A DNA stretch of 15,018 nucleotides, taken from contig RXOA01000137.1 of assembly GCA_003979035.1 (NCBI GenBank), positions 1-15,018 of the forward strand. Direction: 5' to 3'. This document shows, piece by piece, positions 6,724-11,934 of this stretch. The stretch's first letter is position 1, and each line of letters opens with the position of its first letter. The notes beneath the pieces were generated by a model that worked only from the letters and a program-made list of their open reading frames with translations, did no database searches and was not told the origin of the DNA. Source of the DNA: Candidatus Bipolaricaulota bacterium. GTDB taxonomy: Bacteria; Bipolaricaulota; Bipolaricaulia; UBA7950; UBA9294. Position numbers and translations under genes: made by a program.

Positions 6724-7905
6724 CTACGGCGCATCGTCCCCTCCTTCCGCCACTGCCTCATCGAGCACCTCCCGCAGTGCATCGATCGCCCCGGAGTGAA
6801 GCACCGGCTCACCCGTGCGATGATCGGCGAGGAAGAAGCTGCATGGGAACAGGACGGTTCCATCGCCGTCGAGGATCATCACCATCGGCGCGCCGTAGAT
6901 CAGCCACCAGCGCTGTAGGCGGTAGCCCGGGTCGAGCGCCACGGTCCATTCGGCGGCGATCGTCTCGGCGTAGCCAGCGACTCGCCGGCGCCACGCGGCG
7001 AGAAGGTCGATGCTCTCGGCAAGGTAGTCATCGACAGGACGTTTTCCCCACGAAGCATCCCACGTGCCGTCGTCCGCAAGCTCGGCCATCCGTGCGATCG
7101 CCCCATACCCGGATGCAGTGACGTACGGCAGATGCCAGACGAACTCGACCTGTGGGTAGTCGGCGCGAAGCTCATCAAGCGCATGGAAGACGAGCGCTGC
7201 CTGCTGACCTTCCACATACTCGCCGCTGAACAGCAAGCGGATCGGGCCGGCGCTGAGGGAAAGCGTCTCCCCGTCAGGCGATTGGAGTTCGAAATCCGGC
7301 CACGGGGCTTGGTCGCCTTGGGCGAGGAGGTGTTCGGTGATCGTAGCCTCGGGGAGCGGGTCGCCGGCGGCAAACGCCAACACCACCGGTTCGAGGTCGG
7401 GCATCGATCGCAGGGAGAGCCTTGTTTGGCGATATATGATGCACGCATCCTCGTCGATCAGGAAGATGACGTCGGGCGCAAGCTCGCCGATGCGAAACTT
7501 GTCGTAGAAGGCCCGTGCGTCGTTGTTGCTGAGGATCTCGATCTGTTCTCCGGCCAGCGTGCGAAGCTCCGCAATGGATGATGAGTTGTGTGGTGGTGGA
7601 GCGATCAGCACCATCAGCCCGTCGAGTTCCGCCCAGGTCGCGAAAATCGGGAGCAGCTGCTGATCAAACCTGGATTGGGACACAACGAGTAGCGTCCTGT
7701 GGCCGCACCACGTACGCTGGCTCCACTCCGGGGCCGTGGCATTCACGGGAAGCCCCAGTGTGCTGGGAGTGAAGTACGTGTGCGACCAGGCAAACGGCGG
7801 AAGATCCTCCAACGTGGCCCCTGCGGCCGAAAGGCTGACGAGCACGGAGAGGGCGGTGGCTCCTGCTACAATCCACAGACTCCGTTTGGATCGCGTCGGT
7901 TGCAT
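6724..7905 (-). CDS. Membrane-anchored tandem redoxin-fold protein without catalytic cysteines (copy 1)
   Basis: A 393-residue protein with an N-terminal signal or anchor segment (about 9-30) and two peroxiredoxin/TlpA-like domains. Domain 1 (about 47-180) has TPSTLGLPVNATAPEW, GHRTLLVVSQS, FYDKFRIGELAPDVIFLIDEDACIIYRQ, the redoxin ending in which a strand precedes the I-D-x-x-G-type turn. Domain 2 (about 200-385) has PDFELQSPDGETLSLS, IRLLFSGEYVEGQQA, YPQVEFVWHL and PMVMILDGDGTVLFP. At the sites where redoxins carry CxxC or the peroxidatic cysteine there are SQSRFD and SGEYVEG, so thiol catalysis as usually understood is not expected. ATG at 7905 has GAGGAGG 6 bases upstream; an alternative start at 7962 would add a second hydrophobic run and is not preferred. 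It lies 17 bases after the small cysteine-rich gene, suggesting cotranscription. The fold assignment is from sequence pattern only; function unknown. Confidence 0.72.
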   Translation of the reverse strand: MQPTRSKRSLWIVAGATALSVLVSLSAAGATLEDLPPFAWSHTYFTPSTLGLPVNATAPEWSQRTWCGHRTLLVVSQSRFDQQLLPIFATWAELDGLMVLIAPPPHNSSSIAELRTLAGEQIEILSNNDARAFYDKFRIGELAPDVIFLIDEDACIIYRQTRLSLRSMPDLEPVVLAFAAGDPLPEATITEHLLAQGDQAPWPDFELQSPDGETLSLSAGPIRLLFSGEYVEGQQAALVFHALDELRADYPQVEFVWHLPYVTASGYGAIARMAELADDGTWDASWGKRPVDDYLAESIDLLAAWRRRVAGYAETIAAEWTVALDPGYRLQRWWLIYGAPMVMILDGDGTVLFPCSFFLADHRTGEPVLHSGAIDALREVLDEAVAEGGDDAP

Positions 7906-7922
7906 GGGATGCCTCCTCAGAG

Positions 7923-8258
7923 CTAGTAGAGATAACAGTAGAAGTAGAACTGCAGCTCGCAACAGCGCTCCTGGTTACACTCCCAGAGTTCGTACTCGGC
8001 GACTTCCAGGTGGATGGGCATGGCAAATTTCTGGCTGGCTGGATAGTCGCGTTGCCCAGCCATGAGACGGTATCCGGCGCCATATGCACGAGCCCCACCG
8101 CCGCTAGAGTTGACCCACGTCTCGTCAAGCTCGACGCAGGGCATCTCTTCGCAGTCCTGCAGGCGGAAGCCCACCCGCAAACCGGATAGATTGTCGCCAA
8201 GGGTGGCCAGACCAAGCAACAGAACAAGCATCAGAGTGAAACGAATCGATCTCTTCAT
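7923..8258 (-). CDS. Small secreted cysteine-rich protein (copy 1)
   Basis: A 111-residue protein not recognised as any named family. Residues 1-22 form a signal peptide (MKRSIRFTLMLVLLLGLATL). The mature part has six cysteines (36, 41, 94, 99, 100, 108), in two groups: DCEEMPC near the start and ECNQERCCELQFYFYCYLY at the very end, which is tyrosine- and phenylalanine-rich. An even number of cysteines after a signal peptide suggests disulfide bonds. It resembles the small protein at 9483-9794 in size, signal peptide, an early C-x4/5-C pair and an aromatic, cysteine-containing C-terminus, and both precede a tandem-redoxin gene. ATG at 8258 has GGAGG 11 bases upstream, a longish spacing; GTG codons at 8294 and 8273 are possible alternatives. 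It follows the upstream redoxin-fold gene by 49 bases. Candidate roles are a secreted peptide, toxin or surface protein; none is shown. Confidence 0.7.
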   Translation of the reverse strand: MKRSIRFTLMLVLLLGLATLGDNLSGLRVGFRLQDCEEMPCVELDETWVNSSGGGARAYGAGYRLMAGQRDYPASQKFAMPIHLEVAEYELWECNQERCCELQFYFYCYLY

Positions 8259-8307
8259 CTTCCAATCGACCTCCACATTGGGACGACACCGCACTTAGAT
8301 CGGTGCG

Positions 8308-9486
8308 CTACGGGCGATCCAGTGTCTGGAGGACCGTCTGCAACTCTGTGACTGCCTCCGGATGAAGTTGCAGTGGACTACTCCCGTCGGTTGAGAGCCC
8401 CACAAACATCGTGGGGGGAAACGCGACCCTTCCGTCCCCATCGATAATCATGATCATCGGTGAGACGAGCAACAACATCTCACGCTCGAAGCGGGAATCG
8501 AGATCGAGTAGAACGGTCCATCCTTCCATGTTGCTTTCCGCGCACATGGTGAGGGAGTCAACCACCGCCGCGCGGAACTCAGCGCTCTCTGCCACGTAGT
8601 CGTCGCACGGTCTCTGAAAGCCGGGATATGTGGAAGAAAACCCCAAAGACCTTGCGTACGCCCACGTGTTGGCCGCAAGGTCATCCGTATACACGTTGGC
8701 GATCAGGATGAACTCCACGTGCGGAAACTCGACACGGAGTCCGTCCAGTGCCTTACGTACGACGGCCATTTGCCCGCTCTCCGTGCACGAACCCGCGAGC
8801 AAGAGCCGTGGCTTCCCGGCGGACAGCGTCACGGGTCCACCATCCAGCGTTTCCAGCGGCGGCGCCGGACAACGCAGGACATCCTCAAACCAATGCACGC
8901 CCTCTTGTGGGGCATCGTCGGGGATCTCTCCCGTGGTCGCAAATGAAGCGACAGCCTGGTCGATCATCCCCGCCCAGCGAAGCGAGATCCGCGTGAACCG
9001 GTAGACAATGGTCCCGGTTTCGTCGATCAGGAACGTCACGGCGATGACGCCCTCGCCGACGCGGTAGTCAGCCACAGGACGCAAGCTCTCCGGCGGGCCG
9101 AACGCAACGATTCGTTCGCCGAGAGCCGACAGGATCTCGGCCGATTGCATCAACCCCACGCTGGCGAACGCGACCACCACCTGGAGATCGTCGCGCTCCG
9201 CCCACAAGCGCAAGAGGGCGATCGCTTCGTCCCGGACCCCACTCACGGCGATGTGGACCACTGTTCGATGCCCGATGAAGTCGATGCCCTCGATTGGCGG
9301 CGCGGCAATCCCGAGCGGCAGTCCGACGGTGGTCGGGTTGAGTTGGCTCTGTGCCCACTCGAACGGCCCTTCCTGCCAGGGATCCGGTTGGCACGTCGTA
9401 CATTGCGCATGGATCACAAGACTTGCAGCGAGAAGAAAGACGCTCCCGCTCACGAGAAGTACATAGCAGCGCCGGCTGCGGATCAC
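8308..9486 (-). CDS. Membrane-anchored or secreted tandem redoxin-fold protein (copy 2)
   Basis: A 392-residue paralogue of the protein at 6724-7905, aligned along most of its length. Residues 1-27 form a signal peptide or anchor; immediately after it is QCTTCQPD, a CxxC at the mature N-terminus (C29, C32). Domain 1 (about 50-185) includes PTTVGLPLG, GHRTVVHIAVSGVRDE and IAVTFLIDETGTIVYRF. Domain 2 (about 205-388) includes GGPVTLSAGKPRLLLAGSCTES, where the expected redoxin CxxC is reduced to CTES (C234), then FPHVEFILI, a WTVLLDLDSRF strand and PMIMIIDGDGRVAFPP. GTG at 9486 overlaps the stop codon of the preceding small cysteine-rich gene by four bases (GTGA), a pattern repeated twice at the ABC operon; ATG at 9495 is an alternative. 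It is probably translationally coupled to that gene. Function unknown. Confidence 0.74.
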   Translation of the reverse strand: MIRSRRCYVLLVSGSVFLLAASLVIHAQCTTCQPDPWQEGPFEWAQSQLNPTTVGLPLGIAAPPIEGIDFIGHRTVVHIAVSGVRDEAIALLRLWAERDDLQVVVAFASVGLMQSAEILSALGERIVAFGPPESLRPVADYRVGEGVIAVTFLIDETGTIVYRFTRISLRWAGMIDQAVASFATTGEIPDDAPQEGVHWFEDVLRCPAPPLETLDGGPVTLSAGKPRLLLAGSCTESGQMAVVRKALDGLRVEFPHVEFILIANVYTDDLAANTWAYARSLGFSSTYPGFQRPCDDYVAESAEFRAAVVDSLTMCAESNMEGWTVLLDLDSRFEREMLLLVSPMIMIIDGDGRVAFPPTMFVGLSTDGSSPLQLHPEAVTELQTVLQTLDRP

Positions 9487-9794
9487 CGGTAGCATACCGT
9501 GACATTGAAGAACAAATCCCAGCAAATGTCGTACTCATCAAGTGGGTTCTCGTACACGTTCCACCTGCACGTTTCTCGGCAGTCATCGTATAGCGGGTTA
9601 TAGAGCGTCACACATTCCCAGTCGATCGGGTAGCAGTGATGCCACTCCCAGTAGAAGTCCTCATACGTGTCGATGTACTTATAGCCAGTGCACGGGCCTT
9701 CATCGATGCACTGAGACGACAAACCCGCCACGCCAACAGCTGCGATCATGCCGACTGTCAAGACAACTGCTACTGCCGAACTCCGCCACCTCAT
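9483..9794 (-). CDS. Small secreted cysteine-rich protein (copy 2)
   Basis: A 103-residue protein of no family I recognise. Residues 1-25 are a clear signal peptide (MRWRSSAVAVVLTVGMIAAV, then GVAGLSS). The mature chain of about 76 residues has eight cysteines (29, 35, 54, 61, 72, 76, 91, 101) and is very rich in tyrosine, tryptophan and acidic residues (YIDTYEDFYWEWHHCYPIDW), ending CWDLFFNVTVCYR. This composition predicts a compact, disulfide-stabilised extracellular protein. ATG at 9794 has AAGGAGG at 9803-9809, 8 bases upstream, and a strong promoter begins the transcript about 40 bases before it, so it is the first gene of a four-gene operon and likely the most highly expressed. Its stop overlaps the start of the tandem-redoxin gene. 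Confidence 0.78.
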   Translation of the reverse strand: MRWRSSAVAVVLTVGMIAAVGVAGLSSQCIDEGPCTGYKYIDTYEDFYWEWHHCYPIDWECVTLYNPLYDDCRETCRWNVYENPLDEYDICWDLFFNVTVCYR

Positions 9795-9841
9795 GGCCTG
9801 TGCCTCCTTCCTTTGTCTGATCCCATGTGTACGCATCAGTC

Positions 9842-9870
9842 ACTCTACCATTAGCGATGCTAGATGTCAA
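9842..9870 (-). promoter_or_regulatory. Strong sigma70-type promoter of the cysteine-rich/redoxin operon
   Basis: On the minus strand, TTGACA (9865-9870, perfect consensus -35), 17-base spacer, TAGAGT (9842-9847). Transcription would start near 9835, giving a leader of about 40 bases to the ATG at 9794. This is the best promoter in the window. The four genes downstream have no comparable internal promoter. Confidence 0.75.
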
Positions 9871-10089
9871 CACCGGCTATCTAGTGTGATGATCGGAGTC
9901 ACTCCTGCAGAACCCGCAGTTGTCGTCTGTGGGGTCTGGAAGCGGGTCTCCTCGCTTGAGTTCTCACGCCACACATCCGTCTGGCGGGTTCGTTCGTCAT
10001 TTCGCCGGTAGCGAGCCCTGCCATGCGGCACTGGTCGGTCACGTGCTCTCCGGAATGATTCATCATGGGAAAGCGGTCCGAGGCGATTC
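9871..10089. other. Intergenic stretch with no recognisable gene
   Basis: Between the promoter of the cysteine-rich/redoxin operon and the end of the decayed redoxin-fold copy I see no reading frame with protein-like composition, no RNA gene, and no clear terminator hairpin on either strand. Confidence 0.4.
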
Positions 10090-10806
10090 GACTCGGGGGG
10101 CTAGCCGCGAAGATCGCCGAGCCTTGGATTTCGGACCTAGGTCTCGTTCACAGTGTCGTAGAGGCGTGGGTACTCGGTGGGCGAGAGGACGGCTGCGTGT
10201 CGTGGGAACAGCCACGGTTCGCCGAGGCTGTCGTCGGCGTCGAGCCACAAGGACCAGTTCGGAAAGATGTGCTGAATACCGCTGATCTGCCGTGCCTCCA
10301 GATCCGCTGCGCCGGATTCGGCGAGGAATCGGTCAAGCGGCTTGGCATGGGCGCCGGGATTGCTTGCGGCAAGGCTGCTTTGCTGAGCGTAGGTCCAGAG
10401 ATCCGTCCATCGCGCAAGGCTTGTGGTCGACAACAGCCAGACAAACTCGATCTCGGGGCACGCCGTAGCGAGTTCCATCAGGTCCTGATGAAACGGCAAC
10501 GTCCGGCAGGCGCCGCGGAGGATGAGGTACGGTTGACCATTCAACCGATTGAGCTGCCCGCCCTCGAAGGTGAACAACTCGAAGTCAACGGAAGCGGCTG
10601 GCGCTCCGCTCTCCGGCCAGCCCTCACAGATTGCATTGCAGGGAATCGTGCCGTCGTGCGCGAAGCGATGCGTCAGCCGATTGTGCTCCTCGGCGCTCTC
10701 CGGCCAAACCCCCACCTTCATCGATCCAGAAGAAGCCGGGGCTGGCATCAACGCCAAGAGCGAAGCCGTCGAGCATGGCAACCAGGCCGATGCTCGTCCT
10801 GGCCGA
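10090..10806 (-). pseudogene. Decayed copy of the redoxin-fold gene, closest to the right-edge copy
   Basis: The longest open part ends at TAG 10137-10139 and matches the protein at 14135-15018 closely: DLWTYAQQSSLAAS versus DLWTYAQRSGLSTT, and ISGIQHIFPNWSLWLDADD versus ISGIQQTLPRWSVWLDVDD. Its upstream part, MLDGFALGVDASPGFFWIDE, matches LLDAFALGVDASPAMFWVDE but lies in another frame; the shift falls at a run of five C on the plus strand (10709-10713), where about eight residues are also missing. There is a second in-frame deletion after WLFPR, where the MILDRSGIVV strand is lost. The TAG replaces a tryptophan codon (TW in the intact copy), and similarity (VRNP) continues beyond it. The N-terminal half is absent, replaced by the ribosome-rescue gene. 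Several independent lesions make sequencing error an unlikely explanation. Confidence 0.85.
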
Positions 10807-10831
10807 CCTGAAGCCGCTTCTGAAGCTTGAT

Positions 10832-11182
10832 TTACCCATCGAGCGGGGGCTTCTTGCGGAGCTGCTTCCGCTCACTCCGTCTGCGCTTGGCTTCCAGCAC
10901 TCTCCTGCGGGCGGCGCGGGGAGCGGCGGTGGGGATGCGCCGGCGCCTGGGCCGGGAGCGCTCCTCCAACCGGCGGCGAAGCTCGGCAAGCGCGATCTGC
11001 TTGTTGCGGAGCTGACTACGCTCCTGCTGGCTGGTGACGACAATCCCGGTGGGAAGATGCCGAATCCGCACCGCCGTATCCCGCGTGTTGACGTTCTGTC
11101 CGCCGGGACCGCCGGCACGGAACGTCTCCACCACGCATTCGGCAAGAAGCGCCTCATCGGATTCGGGAATCAGGTTCGTCAT
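10832..11182 (-). CDS. ArfB-like / RF-2-like GGQ ribosome-rescue factor
   Basis: A 116-residue protein of the class I release-factor superfamily that retains only the catalytic domain and a basic tail. Residues 21-32 read FRAGGPGGQNVN with the GGQ at 27-29, which hydrolyses peptidyl-tRNA in the ribosomal peptidyl-transferase centre. It continues DTAVRIRHLPTGIVVTSQQERSQ, then RNKQIALAELRRRLEE, as in release factors. Residues about 70-116 are strongly basic, like the ArfB/YaeJ tail that enters the empty mRNA channel of stalled ribosomes. Codon-recognition domains are absent, so rescue of non-stop ribosomes is expected. It starts at ATG 11182 without an SD sequence but directly after an extended -10 promoter. 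It is only 25 bases upstream of the decayed redoxin copy, which it appears to have displaced. The assignment to ArfB rather than a related small GGQ family is uncertain. Confidence 0.82.
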   Translation of the reverse strand: MTNLIPESDEALLAECVVETFRAGGPGGQNVNTRDTAVRIRHLPTGIVVTSQQERSQLRNKQIALAELRRRLEERSRPRRRRIPTAAPRAARRRVLEAKRRRSERKQLRKKPPLDG

Positions 11183-11191
11183 CTCGAGAAC

Positions 11192-11200
11192 ATCATACCA
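11192..11200 (-). promoter_or_regulatory. Extended -10 promoter giving a nearly leaderless mRNA
   Basis: On the minus strand TGGTATGAT (extended -10 TGn plus TATGAT, hexamer 11192-11197). The expected start is near 11185, about 3 bases before ATG 11182. No SD sequence is present, so leaderless or near-leaderless translation is likely. The -35 region (about TTCCTC with a 16-base spacer) is poor, which an extended -10 can compensate. Confidence 0.55.
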
Positions 11201-11268
11201 AACGCGGTTTACAGAGGAACACTCCCGTGGTAGACCTCATGATGGCTGGATCGGGACACGGCACAAGG

Positions 11269-11934
11269 TCACGCGCAGATCTGCCCGTCGCGGAGGTGGA
11301 CCTCTGTCTTCACATACTCCGCGACCACCGGATCGTGGGTGACGACAACCACTGTAGAGCCGTCTTCCTGCTGGATTCGGGCAAATTGCTGCATCACCTC
11401 GTGCCCATTGGCCGTGTCGAGGTTCCCGGTCGGCTCGTCGGCGAGAATGATCGCTGGCGAGAGGGCAAGCGCACGGGCGATCGCCACCCGCTGTTCTTCT
11501 CCCCCCGACAATGAGGCCGGAAGGCGATCGGCGCAGCCACTCAGTCCGATCCGGTCCAGCACTTCCATCGCGCGCTGACGCTGCGCACGGTGCCCCATCC
11601 CGGCATAACGGCATGGGATGGCGACGTTCTTCCATGCCGGCAGATGGGGGATCAGGTTGAACCGCTGGAACACAAAACCGAAGGTCGCATTCCGCATCTT
11701 GGCCGCCTTGCGATCGGGGAGACCGGTGAGAACCACCCCGTTGAGCAGGACGTCGCCGCTCGTTGGCTCGTCGAGCAGGCCGATGAGGTTCAGAAGCGTT
11801 GACTTGCCCGATCCGGACGGACCGTAGACGCCGATGAACGCCCCCCGGGCGATGCGCAGATCGAGTGAACGGAGCGCCTCGACCCGGTTGGGTCCATCGC
11901 GATACGTCTTGGTTAGATTCCGGAGTTCGATCAC
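11269..11934 (-). CDS. ABC transporter ATPase, LolD/MacB type
   Basis: A 221-residue nucleotide-binding subunit of a MacB/LolCDE/FtsE-type (mechanotransmission) ABC system. Visible motifs: A-loop YRDG (11-14), Walker A GPSGSGKST (38-46), Q-loop FVFQRFNLIPHLPAWKNV (Q90), signature LSGGEEQRVAIARAL (142-156), Walker B IILADEPTGNLD (162-173) and H-loop VVVVTHDP (H200). NLIPHLPAWKNV matches the FxLIPxLTxxENV region of the LolD/MacB branch with substitutions. GTG at 11934 follows AAGGGGGAG and overlaps the permease stop codon by four bases (GTGA). Reading upstream in the same frame gives no ABC sequence. It must work with the adjacent permease; the substrate is unknown. Confidence 0.93.
   Translation of the reverse strand: MIELRNLTKTYRDGPNRVEALRSLDLRIARGAFIGVYGPSGSGKSTLLNLIGLLDEPTSGDVLLNGVVLTGLPDRKAAKMRNATFGFVFQRFNLIPHLPAWKNVAIPCRYAGMGHRAQRQRAMEVLDRIGLSGCADRLPASLSGGEEQRVAIARALALSPAIILADEPTGNLDTANGHEVMQQFARIQQEDGSTVVVVTHDPVVAEYVKTEVHLRDGQICA

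Noticed and set aside
9483..9794. A double-glycine-leader bacteriocin interpretation of the small cysteine-rich protein
   Set aside because: There is no GG leader cleavage site; the N-terminus is a standard Sec signal peptide, and the ABC module nearby lacks a C39 peptidase domain.
10065..10811. A 248-codon plus-strand open frame across the decayed redoxin copy
   Set aside because: The minus strand aligns closely to the intact paralogue at the right edge, so the plus-strand frame is a by-product of its codon pattern.
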